A stretch of 64,000 bases of DNA, from positions 186,001-250,000 of the forward strand of contig CAKZMM010000084.1 in the NCBI GenBank assembly GCA_937128505.1. Reading direction: 5' to 3'. Position 1 is the stretch's first letter. The number at the start of each line of letters is the position of its first letter. The notes beneath the pieces were generated by a model. That model was not told where the DNA came from. It worked only from the letters and a program-made list of their open reading frames with translations, and did no database searches. Source of the stretch: an uncultured Thermogutta sp. (GTDB lineage Bacteria; Planctomycetota; Planctomycetia; Pirellulales; Thermoguttaceae). Positions 38,885-47,493 of the stretch are shown here, piece after piece. The translations under genes were made by a program, and so were the position numbers.

Positions 38885-40321
38885 TCATTTGGGCAAACTC
38901 GTCGTCCCACTGAAGGAAGTTCCCGCCGATTTACTTGACGGGTTCCCACCGGCAGCACCGCCGGAATTCGCCGATGTAGCCATAGCCGGCTGAGGCCGCA
39001 TCCGCTCGGCAGCTTCCTGATGCAATTGCAGGAGTGGATCTCTCGCTTGTTCCCATGTGGAAGGGTGTTCCACCGGTTGGCGCAAAAAGCCGAGTATTCT
39101 ATCCCGCATTTCCACTGCGACATCTAACTCGCGGTTAGTTCCACGCCGATATGCCCCGATTGTGATCAGATCCTCATGGTCGCGATATGCCGCTAGAAGC
39201 CGTCGCACCGTGGTAGCCGCATCGCGATGGTCCTGAGCCGTGATATCTGGCATGAGTCGGCTGAGACTTTCCAGCACATCGATAGCTGGATAATGTCCTT
39301 GGCCAGCCAACTTACGGGAAAGCCAAATGTGCCCATCGAGCAAACCGCGGATCGCGTCGCTGATCGGCTCGTTGGGGTCATCCGCCTCAGCCAGGACCGC
39401 ATAAAAGGCAGTAATGCTTCCCCTCGCAGTGCGCCCGGTGCGCTCCACGAGTCGGGGTAAGAGGGCGAAAACCGAAGGGGGATACCCCCGCACGGTCGGT
39501 GGTTCACCGGCTGACAGACCAATCTCGCGTTGAGCCAGGGCAAACCGCGTCAGCGAATCTACAAGAAGGAGCACGTCGCACCCGTGGTCGCGGAAATACT
39601 CGGCCACCGCGGTCGCCGTCAAGGCTGCCTGAATACGCAGCAGGGCCGGCTCATTACTCGTGGCTACCACCACGACACTTTTCGCAAGTCCTTGGGGTCC
39701 TAGATCCCGCTCGATGAATTCTCGAACTTCGCGGCCCCGTTCTCCGATTAACCCCACCACCACTCGCGACGCACCGGTATAGCGTGCCATCATCCCAAGA
39801 AGCACGCTTTTACCCACTCCGGATCCGGAGAATATCCCAACCCGTTGTCCTTTCCCGCAGGTGAGCAGAGCATCAATCGCGCGAATCCCCGTCGGCAAAG
39901 GCTCACTTATCCGCGGCCGTTCGCAGGCTTGAGGCACATTGCGATAAAGGCGAACCCGCTCCGGTAAAGCCGGTAGCGGCCGGCCATCCAGGGGGTTTCC
40001 CCGGGCATCAATCACTCGTCCCAGCAAGCCATCTCCCACCGCAATCCAACGTTGCGAGCGGGATAAACGAACCCGATTATTCGGTCTTATCCCATCCGGC
40101 TCGCCGTACGGGTACAGCAAGGTCAGACGATCGCTGAAACCGATGACCTCGGCCGAAAGAGGTTCAAGGGGGTCGCGGTCGATCTGCGCTACCGCCCCAA
40201 GCGGGGCCGGAAAATCGGCAGCCGTGACCACCCATCCGGCAGTTCGCACCACCGATCCCTCGATCGCCACCGGGAAAGCAGCTTCGATTTGAGCGAGGAG
40301 CGAAGAGGCCGGATCCGTCAT
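38885..40321 (-). CDS. fliI: Flagellum-specific ATPase FliI
   Basis: The type III export ATPase, homologous to F1 beta. The 478-residue product from ATG 40321 has the Walker A GSGVGKS at about 166-172, Walker B VLLLVDSLTRFA, and the export-ATPase pattern YPPSVFALLPRLVERTGR. ATG overlaps the fliH stop (ATGA, 4 nt) and has GGAGGAG 8 nt upstream; the 27 codons upstream in frame are inside fliH and not part of it. The C-terminus has a Gly/Ser/Thr-rich extension of about 45 residues. Confidence 0.97.
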   Translation of the reverse strand: MTDPASSLLAQIEAAFPVAIEGSVVRTAGWVVTAADFPAPLGAVAQIDRDPLEPLSAEVIGFSDRLTLLYPYGEPDGIRPNNRVRLSRSQRWIAVGDGLLGRVIDARGNPLDGRPLPALPERVRLYRNVPQACERPRISEPLPTGIRAIDALLTCGKGQRVGIFSGSGVGKSVLLGMMARYTGASRVVVGLIGERGREVREFIERDLGPQGLAKSVVVVATSNEPALLRIQAALTATAVAEYFRDHGCDVLLLVDSLTRFALAQREIGLSAGEPPTVRGYPPSVFALLPRLVERTGRTARGSITAFYAVLAEADDPNEPISDAIRGLLDGHIWLSRKLAGQGHYPAIDVLESLSRLMPDITAQDHRDAATTVRRLLAAYRDHEDLITIGAYRRGTNRELDVAVEMRDRILGFLRQPVEHPSTWEQARDPLLQLHQEAAERMRPQPAMATSANSGGAAGGNPSSKSAGTSFSGTTSLPK

Positions 40322-40983
40322 GACACAAGCTCCTCCGCCAAACGCTCCAGTTGGACATGCCACTGGTGATCGATCGAGCCAAATCGCGTTTGTACCCGGC
40401 ACCCGCCCCGCGAAATACTGGGGTCCGCTACGACCGACGCCTTACCCGCTGCTTGCACGGCAGCCAGTACCGCGGAAAGTTGACTTTCCAAGGCCTTGCG
40501 ATCTTCAGGATGGAGGCGGATTTCGATCTGCGGGCTGGTCGCGGCCAGCTCCAAAGCCTCCCGCACATAGCGAAATGGAATTTCCGGTTGCCGATCCAAT
40601 TGGCTTCGTAAAATTCTTTCGGCCATGGCCACGGCAACCCGAATCACAGCCTTTTGCCAGTAAGCCAAACAATCCTCGCGGGCCTGACGCAGTTGATTGG
40701 CGGCCTCTTGCAACGCCGGCAGAAGCGTTGTCAATTGTTGGCGGACTTGTTCGCCCACCAAGGCTTGCATTTGCTCCCGTCCTGCTTCCATACCCCGGCG
40801 GCGGCCTTCGGCCTCTGCTTGCGCCCGGATTTGAGCAGCTTGAGCGCGAGCCTCGGCCAGGATTTTTTGGGCCTCGGCACGAACCGCGGCTAGATATCGT
40901 TCGCCCTTGGCCTTAAGGTCCTCGAAATTGAAGGCCACAGGACGGGCAGCAGCCGCTTGATCCTGCTTGATGACGCGATTCAT
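40318..40983 (-). CDS. fliH: Flagellar assembly protein FliH
   Basis: FliH regulates and docks FliI. The 221-residue protein has a long Ala/Glu/Gln-rich coiled coil (about 25-110, AEAQKILAEARAQAAQIRAQAEAEGRRRG) and a C-terminal V-ATPase E-like domain with LHPEDRKALESQL and DPSISRGGCRVQTRFGSID, the FliH signature. Its stop overlaps the fliI start by 4 nt, so the two are translationally coupled. Confidence 0.94.
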   Translation of the reverse strand: MNRVIKQDQAAAARPVAFNFEDLKAKGERYLAAVRAEAQKILAEARAQAAQIRAQAEAEGRRRGMEAGREQMQALVGEQVRQQLTTLLPALQEAANQLRQAREDCLAYWQKAVIRVAVAMAERILRSQLDRQPEIPFRYVREALELAATSPQIEIRLHPEDRKALESQLSAVLAAVQAAGKASVVADPSISRGGCRVQTRFGSIDHQWHVQLERLAEELVS

Positions 40984-41025
40984 CGGCTAATCCGACTCAT
41001 TAAGTCGTTTCACTTCATGCTTACT

Positions 41026-42222
41026 CTACGCAGCTACAAGCGAAGTTTTCCCTCTGAATTGCTTGCTTTTCACCTCGCCGAATGGCAGGAGCTGATGTGC
41101 CAGTTGGCACAGGCGTTTTCGCGCTGTTAAAACATCGGCCAGTGCGGTCGGGCCGAGCTCTTTCAATCGGGCTGCCAGGATGGCTCGCTGTTCTGGGGGC
41201 ATTACCCCCATGATTCGCTGAACGAGCACTTGTGGTGCACCAATAAGGGCAAGTTGAAGGACGATCGGCTCGGCTCTCTCCGCTAGTTGTTGCAGGATAG
41301 CTCCGTCGAGTGAAGCTAACTCCTCAAAAGTTGGCTCCGGCGGCGTGAAATGCCGCGCTAGATCCTCATCGTGCGCGGCTAGGTTCGCCAAAAGCTGTCC
41401 CCGAGTTTCGGGGTCACCCGCCTCGATAATGCTGCGAATGGCTGTCAAGCCCGAGTTGCGTCGTTCGGCCCCCTGCACCAGTTGGGCCAGCCGTGCCTCC
41501 AGGGCCCGTTCGATTTCTTCCAACAACTCCGGATCGGTATGCTCCAAGTCGATCAGACGTCGAATGATTTCTACCTGGAATTTCGGGGGAAATTGCACCA
41601 GCACCCGGCCCGCGCATTCCGGCGACAGATGGGACAATACCAGCGCAATGGTTTGCGGTCGTTCGTGAGAAAGAAGTTGACTCAACCAATGGGCTTGAGC
41701 CGGCGAAAGCTGACCGAAAAGGCCACGGGGCTCCCGGCTGCGCTTGGACTCCGCCGTTGGATTGCCTCCTGCACCCTGCGGAAAAGCTTGGCGAAGCAAG
41801 TCCGGACTGCCGACGGTTGAAGATGCGTCAGCGTTGGGGCCAGAACCAAGTCCGGACGAAAACCCCTTTAACGTGGAGGTTGCACCCCGGGAACCTGCCC
41901 CAAGGAAACCACTTGTTGGACTGGTTTGCCGGGAGTCTCTCAGCGATTCACCCTTGGTCTCGCTCCCTTCACCAATCCCCATTGAAGCAGGGCCCAACCG
42001 ATGCGGTGAATTCACTCTTTTTTCCTGACAAGCGACGAAAAATTCTCGCAGAATTCTCTCCTGCTCAACCGGGTCGATATGATCCAGCGATAACACGCTC
42101 TGTCGGACCCGCTCGGCGACAGGGGGCGGCAGCGCATCGAGCAACTGGTCCGCGGTTGCCTGGTCCACGGCGGTAATCAAGACGGCAACTTTGCGAAGGC
42201 CTTCACGGTCTAATTCGCTCAC
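41026..42222 (-). CDS. fliG: Flagellar motor switch protein FliG (divergent C-terminal domain)
   Basis: FliG couples the MS ring to the stator. The N-terminal FliF-binding domain (1-80: REGLRKVAVLITAVDQATADQLL) is followed by a Ser/Gly-rich linker of about 80 residues, the middle domain with HERPQTIALVLSHLSPECAGRVL (the EHPQTIA-like motif) and a C-terminal domain ending LCQLAHQLLPFGEV. The torque helix region, DDRS in enteric FliG, reads DGAI here. GTG 42222 overlaps the fliF stop (GTGA, 4 nt) and is preferred over ATG 42243, which would overlap fliF by 25 nt. Confidence 0.92.
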   Translation of the reverse strand: MSELDREGLRKVAVLITAVDQATADQLLDALPPPVAERVRQSVLSLDHIDPVEQERILREFFVACQEKRVNSPHRLGPASMGIGEGSETKGESLRDSRQTSPTSGFLGAGSRGATSTLKGFSSGLGSGPNADASSTVGSPDLLRQAFPQGAGGNPTAESKRSREPRGLFGQLSPAQAHWLSQLLSHERPQTIALVLSHLSPECAGRVLVQFPPKFQVEIIRRLIDLEHTDPELLEEIERALEARLAQLVQGAERRNSGLTAIRSIIEAGDPETRGQLLANLAAHDEDLARHFTPPEPTFEELASLDGAILQQLAERAEPIVLQLALIGAPQVLVQRIMGVMPPEQRAILAARLKELGPTALADVLTARKRLCQLAHQLLPFGEVKSKQFRGKTSLVAA

Positions 42223-43871
42223 TTCTTCACACTCCCAATCCAACTCCGAAGGATGTTCGCGGCTGCTTCCGGGTCCTCGGATACCAGTTCAGCCAACTCA
42301 TCACGCAGCGAGGCTCCAGAGCCCTGAAATCGCTTAAGCTGCCGTTGAGCGGTAGATTCCGCGGTTGCTTCTGCTGCCGGTTGCTCGCCCGCTGCCGGGA
42401 CTGCCGCCACCGAAGATGCTCGCTCGCCTTCGTAACGCAGCGCACTCCAGAGGACCACCAAGCTGGCCAAAATCAAACACAGTAGTCCAAGCGTGGTCCA
42501 TTGCTGCTGCAACCATTGCATCATGATGGTGCCCCATCCCGGTGCCGCGGGTTCAGGCGCGGGAATGTCCTGAAACTCAGCCACCGTCACCAGTTGCGTA
42601 AGATCCGTCACGCCTTCAGGCTTCGGCAGTACTGCGGCGACGAGCTGCCGGATATTCGTGATCACCTCCGTGCGGATCGCATCCAGTTGAGTTTTGTCCG
42701 GATTGGTTGCCGGGGCGCCGGACTGCGGCGGATTTCTTTCCCGCCAAATTTTGGCGAAATAGCTACTGGGCACGGTGACGGCCACGCTCACGCGCTTAGG
42801 GATCAGCCCGACGCGCTCCGATCGCACTACTTGACTTGAAACCGCATTGATTTGGCTTCGCTGGCTTTCTTCCTCTTCCTCTTGAGTCCCGCTGCTGCCA
42901 CCGAGCCGAAGGGGGGTGTTCGCGCCTTGCTGCGCAACAAAACCAGGCCGACCACCTGGGGGTTGGTCTTGCCGGTTGCGGGTTTTGGTCGACTCAAAGG
43001 TTTGATACTCGATCGTTTTGGGATCGTGTTTGATTTGTTCTTCCCGACGAAATTGCTCAGGATCAAGTTCCACGTAAGGAGTGACTGTCACCCCGGGAAC
43101 CATCGCTAGCGCACGGAGAATGTCGTCCTTAAGCTGCTGTTCATAAAGTCGCTTCCGCGCGAAATACGGGTCGTTCAACGGAGAGCCAAAACCGGAGGAC
43201 TCGCCGAAGGTGGTCTGACCAGTGTTCACATCGGTCACGGCCACATCCTTCGCGTGAAGACCCGCAATTGCAGCCATGACCATCATGCGGATTGAATCGG
43301 CCAGGGCAGGATCGAGCGGCCGATTTCCTTGGGGTTTGACGATCACAGCAGCCGTGGTGATCTTCTGGCGACTGAGTCCGCCCCGTTCGTCCGTATCATA
43401 CATCACCATAGCACGTTCGATGCCCTGCATCGAACTAATGAATTGCGAAAGGACCATTTGCCGGGCATTTTTGATCCGCTCTTGCCGACGGTCCCTTGGT
43501 TCGTAGGGGCTTCCCTGGTCTAAAGCGCGATTCAAAATCTCCCCAAAATTCGCAGGCAAAGCGTTGTGTTTGGCTAAAGCGGCGACGAAGTCGTTTTGTT
43601 TGCCTACCGGCACGCGGATTCTACCGGCAACAATCTCGTACCCACGCAAATTCTCCTGGGCAAAAGCGGCCTCCATCTGCGCAAGCTCAGGAGAAGAAAA
43701 CGACTCGCCGCCCAGGAGAAATACCCCGGGACCCTCGGCTTGGTACCAGAAGAGGTAGGCGAGGCTGACTACCAATACGCCAAATAGAAGCCCGGTTGTG
43801 ATCCGCATTCCCGGGCTCATCGATCGAAATAGTTGCTGAAATTGTTCGACGGCTTTATTCCACCAATCCAT
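42219..43871 (-). CDS. fliF: Flagellar MS-ring protein FliF
   Basis: A 550-residue ring protein with two membrane helices (about 20-45 and 455-480), two ring-building motif domains between them (with SSMQGIERAMVMYDT and KQKITTAAVIVKP) and the C-terminal FliG-binding peptide ELAELVSEDPEAAANILRSWI. ATG 43871 follows GAGGTCGCGG and is preferred over an in-frame start 21 codons upstream. A large charged segment around 300-330 (EEEEES) is disordered. It precedes fliG with a 4-nt overlap. Confidence 0.96.
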   Translation of the reverse strand: MDWWNKAVEQFQQLFRSMSPGMRITTGLLFGVLVVSLAYLFWYQAEGPGVFLLGGESFSSPELAQMEAAFAQENLRGYEIVAGRIRVPVGKQNDFVAALAKHNALPANFGEILNRALDQGSPYEPRDRRQERIKNARQMVLSQFISSMQGIERAMVMYDTDERGGLSRQKITTAAVIVKPQGNRPLDPALADSIRMMVMAAIAGLHAKDVAVTDVNTGQTTFGESSGFGSPLNDPYFARKRLYEQQLKDDILRALAMVPGVTVTPYVELDPEQFRREEQIKHDPKTIEYQTFESTKTRNRQDQPPGGRPGFVAQQGANTPLRLGGSSGTQEEEEESQRSQINAVSSQVVRSERVGLIPKRVSVAVTVPSSYFAKIWRERNPPQSGAPATNPDKTQLDAIRTEVITNIRQLVAAVLPKPEGVTDLTQLVTVAEFQDIPAPEPAAPGWGTIMMQWLQQQWTTLGLLCLILASLVVLWSALRYEGERASSVAAVPAAGEQPAAEATAESTAQRQLKRFQGSGASLRDELAELVSEDPEAAANILRSWIGSVKK

Positions 43872-44632
43872 CCGCGACCTCGTCCTTGAGCTATCAATCC
43901 ATCCTGGGGTTGGTGGCGTAGGTGATCCCAGCACCGGCGGGCTTTGGTAGCGCGAGTCTCGAATCGCAGCTCATTGCCCCGCGTATGGAACGCCGCTTCT
44001 ACCGTTCCCTTTCCACCGATCACTACATGCGAGATTTTCTCGGCAACCTACAAACGGTTAATTCGCCCTGCGGGTTTTCCCCGTAACCTACTCAGCAACC
44101 TACAAAGGCTTGATCCTGCCTTCAGAATTCAAAGCAGCAACGTAACTCGACGCTTGTTTTTACCGGCAAACTTCCGAGCGATGCCACTTACTGACCGCCC
44201 TAAACAAACAGATGCTTCTCACAGCTTTCTATAAACAAGCAGATTTAGAAACAAGCAGATTATTGCTATACTGCATCCATCTCAACTTTTCCAAAATGCC
44301 AAGAAATAAGCTGAGGATGTCACCCATTCAATTTCCCAATCGGTGGCGCGGTCCCAGGCACGACAGCGACTTTATTCGGCGGACGCTTGTTTTGGCGATA
44401 GCTGCGCGATTTGCTGACTACTTCTTTTTCCCGATATCCTTACGATTACTCTGCTTCCGTTTCCTCTACTCTGCTTCCGTTTCCTCCACTCTGCTTCCGT
44501 TTCCTCTACTCTGCTTCCGCTTCGTCCGCCGAAGGACGTGACTGGGAACCGAATAATCTCAAAGGACCTTAGATCCTTCCCGGCACGAACAGTATAGATC
44601 TTTCCCAACGCGAACGGTCTCCAGTCCCAGGG
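43872..44632. other. Gene-less spacer between fliE and fliF
   Basis: About 760 bases interrupting an otherwise tight operon. It contains the 20-bp x 4 repeat (44448-44527) and a duplicated AACAAGCAGAT near 44233-44260. A minus-strand ORF over the repeats (44372-44608) is an artefact of them. Confidence 0.55.
44448..44527. repeat. Four tandem 20-bp repeats between fliF and fliE
   Basis: Units at 44448-44467, 44468-44487, 44488-44507 and 44508-44527, consensus ACTCTGCTTCCGTTTCCTCT on the plus strand. The first three are identical or differ at one base; the fourth has several changes. The 20-bp unit is not a multiple of three, arguing against a coding repeat. On the flagellar transcript it would be purine-rich. 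Confidence 0.85.
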
Positions 44633-44944
44633 CTAAACACGAATGTTTTGTACCTCCTGGTACACTTGAACCAGCTTATTGCGAATTTGCATCATGAGCC
44701 GAAATGCAATATCGGCCTTTTGCACGGCAATTAGCACTTCCGCGGGACTAAGCTCTTCACCGGCGGCGAGCGCTTCAACAGCACGCTCGGCTTCTTGCTG
44801 GACGGCGTTAACCTCCCGGATCGAACTTAGAAGTATGTCCTTAAATTTCGGCCCATCCGCCGGCGGGTGAACACCTGGCATCCCCGGAGTTGAGGGCAAC
44901 GAAATCGGTTGCGAAGCACCCGCGATAGAGAAAACTTGACTCAT
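44633..44944 (-). CDS. fliE: Flagellar hook-basal body complex protein FliE
   Basis: FliE links the MS ring to the rod. The 103-residue product has the standard helical C-terminus: FKDILLSSIREVNAVQQEA, then SPAEVLIAVQKADIAFRLMMQIRNKLVQVYQEV. Its ATG overlaps the flgC stop by 4 nt, the usual flgC-fliE coupling. Confidence 0.96.
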   Translation of the reverse strand: MSQVFSIAGASQPISLPSTPGMPGVHPPADGPKFKDILLSSIREVNAVQQEAERAVEALAAGEELSPAEVLIAVQKADIAFRLMMQIRNKLVQVYQEVQNIRV

Positions 44945-45360
44945 GCCAAGATCCTCAGCGTTTGGTGCGTCATGTCCTTCGTGATCTCGATGGCACCGAG
45001 ATTCGCCTCGTAAGACCGAGCGGCCTCCAATGCATCGGTAAATTCGGTCATCATGTTGATATTTGGATAAGCCACATACCCTGCCATTGGTCCTGCCTTG
45101 ATCGCATCCGGATGGTGCGGCTGGTACTTGTAAAGGGGTTCAACGTCGTCAATTTCCACAGAGGAGACCTTGACGCCTGCCGCGCCATACGCGCCGATCG
45201 AGGGGTCGGCCTGAAAAACAACAAACCGCGGTTGATACGGCTCCAACTCGCCCGCTTCATTGCGAGTCGTCATCAAGTTGGCAAGATTTCCCGAAATGGC
45301 CGTGAGCCGCAGTCGCTGCGCCACCAACGCACTAGAACTAATATCTAAGGCGCTGAACAT
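44941..45360 (-). CDS. flgC: Flagellar basal-body rod protein FlgC
   Basis: A 139-residue proximal rod protein. N-terminal rod signature MFSALDISSSALVAQRLRLTAISGNLANLMTTR and C-terminal YPNINMMTEFTDALEAARSYEANLGAIEITKDM are diagnostic. TGAGGAATCC precedes the ATG. It lies downstream of flgB and overlaps fliE by 4 nt. Confidence 0.97.
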   Translation of the reverse strand: MFSALDISSSALVAQRLRLTAISGNLANLMTTRNEAGELEPYQPRFVVFQADPSIGAYGAAGVKVSSVEIDDVEPLYKYQPHHPDAIKAGPMAGYVAYPNINMMTEFTDALEAARSYEANLGAIEITKDMTHQTLRILA

Positions 45361-45845
45361 GGATTCCTCATCCGTGAATCACTTCCGGTTGAATTTGTCG
45401 CTGAATACCCAGAATCAAATTTGATGGATACACCGATTTCAGGAACTGAATGAGATGTGTACACCGATTTTTTGATAGGAATCGTTGCCTTGCGTCTTAC
45501 GCCGTGAAGAAACACGGGGTACGCGATGGGATTTTGGCCCGTACTGGCGCCAGGCTTCCGAGTATTCGAATGAATGGTCCGCCTCCTTTTTGCCTTTTTT
45601 CCTCAGCTTGGAAGAAACTTCTTGGCCGAGGGCCCCTTGAAGCGCTCGCTGCCTCTTGTCTCTTTAACCCCTTGCGATTCAGCCTCCTCTGAACCCGTTA
45701 TGACTCAGCAAATTTGATTTTGCGTGCTGGTCTGAAGCTACCACTCCGGTTGCAGCTTATTCTTTTAAGGATTATCCGTTTGCCGCTAACCCATTTGTGG
45801 CTTATCCATTTGTCACTTAAAGCTTAGCCCGATAACCCACAATCC
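45361..45845. other. Gene-less spacer between flgB and flgC
   Basis: About 485 bases within the flagellar cluster, unusual between these two genes. It carries a 15-bp x 3 degenerate repeat (45772-45816) and a duplicated TACACCGATTT at about 45429 and 45460. No gene accepted. Confidence 0.5.
45772..45816. repeat. Three degenerate 15-bp tandem repeats
   Basis: TTATCCGTTTGCCGC, TAACCCATTTGTGGC and TTATCCATTTGTCAC follow each other at exact 15-bp steps just past the 3' end of flgB. Confidence 0.6.
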
Positions 45846-46310
45846 TTACAAATGTTCAGAGATAGCCGTTTGTAATTGCCGAAATTGATGGGTCATGATC
45901 GCTAACGCGGTATTATGCAACATGTGATTCTTGACCATTTCGATCACTTGTTGCTCTAAACTCGTATTTGTAAGGTCGTGGTAAACGACCAAACGCGGAT
46001 CTTTTACCGGTTGTGCCTTTAGCACGGGATGGTTTCCAAACGCCGGGGTTGTCTCGGCCCGACCAAGATGATCCATGTAGGCACGCTCCCCGGGAGAGAT
46101 TTCTGCCCCCGGCGCGGGGCTTCCGTGTCGCTCCGCGATCGCCTGGCGTAAATAACGCTGAAACTCCCCAACCGATAAATCCCGGACTTGGTAGCCGGGC
46201 GTATCCATATTTGCCAAGTTGCCCGCCAGCACGTGATGTCTGGCCTGGGTAAACCGCACCACCTGTTCCAAAATGGGAATGGTTGTTCCGGCAAAAAGTT
46301 GCTGGATCAT
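45846..46310 (-). CDS. flgB: Flagellar basal-body rod protein FlgB
   Basis: A 154-residue rod protein with VVRFTQARHHVLAGNLANMDTPGYQVRDL near the N-terminus and NTSLEQQVIEMVKNHMLHNTALAIMTHQFRQLQTAI at the C-terminus. It is the first gene of the flagellar cluster and lies about 67 nt downstream of a sigma-54-type promoter (46377-46392). A ribosome-binding site is not obvious. Confidence 0.96.
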   Translation of the reverse strand: MIQQLFAGTTIPILEQVVRFTQARHHVLAGNLANMDTPGYQVRDLSVGEFQRYLRQAIAERHGSPAPGAEISPGERAYMDHLGRAETTPAFGNHPVLKAQPVKDPRLVVYHDLTNTSLEQQVIEMVKNHMLHNTALAIMTHQFRQLQTAISEHL

Positions 46311-46376
46311 AAGCCACGAATAAGGGGTGCTTTTCGACGTTTACGTCGCCGGTCTATCGAAAGCCCGCACTTGGTC

Positions 46377-46392
46377 GCAAGCAGCATGCCAA
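46377..46392 (-). promoter_or_regulatory. Predicted sigma-54 (RpoN) promoter for the flagellar cluster
   Basis: On the minus strand the sequence TTGGCATGCTGCTTGC matches YTGGCACG-N4-TTGC at all but one position, with the invariant GG and GC exactly 10 bases apart. The GC (-12) element is at 46377-46378, so transcription would start near 46365 and leave a 5' leader of about 55 nt before flgB. Position and consensus fit support it; activation by an enhancer-binding protein is assumed. Confidence 0.65.
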
Positions 46393-47162
46393 ATAGAACA
46401 CTTTTGAAACCTGGCATGCGTGAATCACCATAAAGTTGCTAATCGACCAAAAGTTACCAGATTTACCGCCCCCCTACCTGAGCGAAGCAGCCGAATGATA
46501 ACCCGATCCATTGCCCGCAAGCTGCTTCGCAGCGAAATGTTGCGTTCACACCCTCCCTATGCGGCCGGTTGAACACAGGGATATCGCGTTCTTTAAGCTA
46601 CCCATCATTTCCCCAAACACGGCTATGCTTGAGCAAGCAAATTCAAAGAATCCTCTGGTTCGAGGCCTCGGTTTGGAGGTTCGGTGGCCAAGACCGGCTT
46701 AAATTGCCGATGCGCTCGGCAAATTCTGCCGTTTGGTGGCGGGCCTTAAGCGAGGGGTTTCTAAGCCGATAGTGCACGCCAAATTCTGAGCAACCATGGG
46801 GAGAACAGAAACCGGGAATCCGCCGGACTGAAGTTGGAGTCCTTACGGCTCAAGAATCCAGCGATGCGCAGCAAGCGATTTGCTCGCGATTCAGAGATCC
46901 ATGAAGTGGTCTGCGGCCGCCGTTGCCGGTATGGAGTGCCTGTCAATCCGAAGGGTCATACCGCCCCAGGCAGAGGGAACCGGTACCTTATCTCAAATAC
47001 GAATAGTACGAATAGTATGGTCAAAGGTGATTTCCTTAGAGGGGTTTTTGGTGTCTAAAGACTCCCAAAGCGGGGGATTGGCGGAGGAAACCATCAGGCT
47101 CTACTTCCCGCCTTCCAGCCGGCTATGAACGAGGTTGTTGGTGGTACCTTGGCAGGCTTTGA

Positions 47163-47218
47163 TACGGGGTTCCGAGCGCACCGTCAAATTTACGGGGTTC
47201 CGTGCCCACCCTCAAATC
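47163..47218. repeat. 28-bp tandem duplication
   Basis: Units 47163-47190 and 47191-47218 share TACGGGGTTCCG and a matching CACCNTCAAAT end, with about four mismatches. Confidence 0.65.
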
Positions 47219-47493
47219 ATCGTAAGCGATGCAATACGGAGGGCGGACTTTTCCGCTCGCGCTAAGCCCGAGACAAGTTCATCGCGGAAAGCATGCCAGG
47301 ACTCTAAGGATGTAAAACCGCCTCGAAACTACGGCAAAGATTTTTGTCTCCCTAACCGTTCCGCCATTTGAATGCCGGTGATTTTACCGGCAAAATAGTG
47401 CCGGTTTGGCCTCCCAAGATGTGGCGGGTAGAAAATTCGAAGTCCCAGTACCTTTGGTGGCTCCCGAGGTGCTTTTTGAACGGGGGAGGAAGC

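Larger units (their letters stand above)
46311..47493. other. Gene-less region between flgB and the secreted protein gene
   Basis: About 1.2 kb. It contains the sigma-54 promoter for the flagellar cluster and a 28-bp tandem duplication (47163-47218). Several short ORFs in different frames have no ribosome-binding site or family features. Confidence 0.5.

Noticed and set aside
44372-44608. Minus-strand ORF over the 20-bp repeats between fliF and fliE
   Set aside because: Its repetitive sequence results from the DNA repeat, whose unit length is not a multiple of three.
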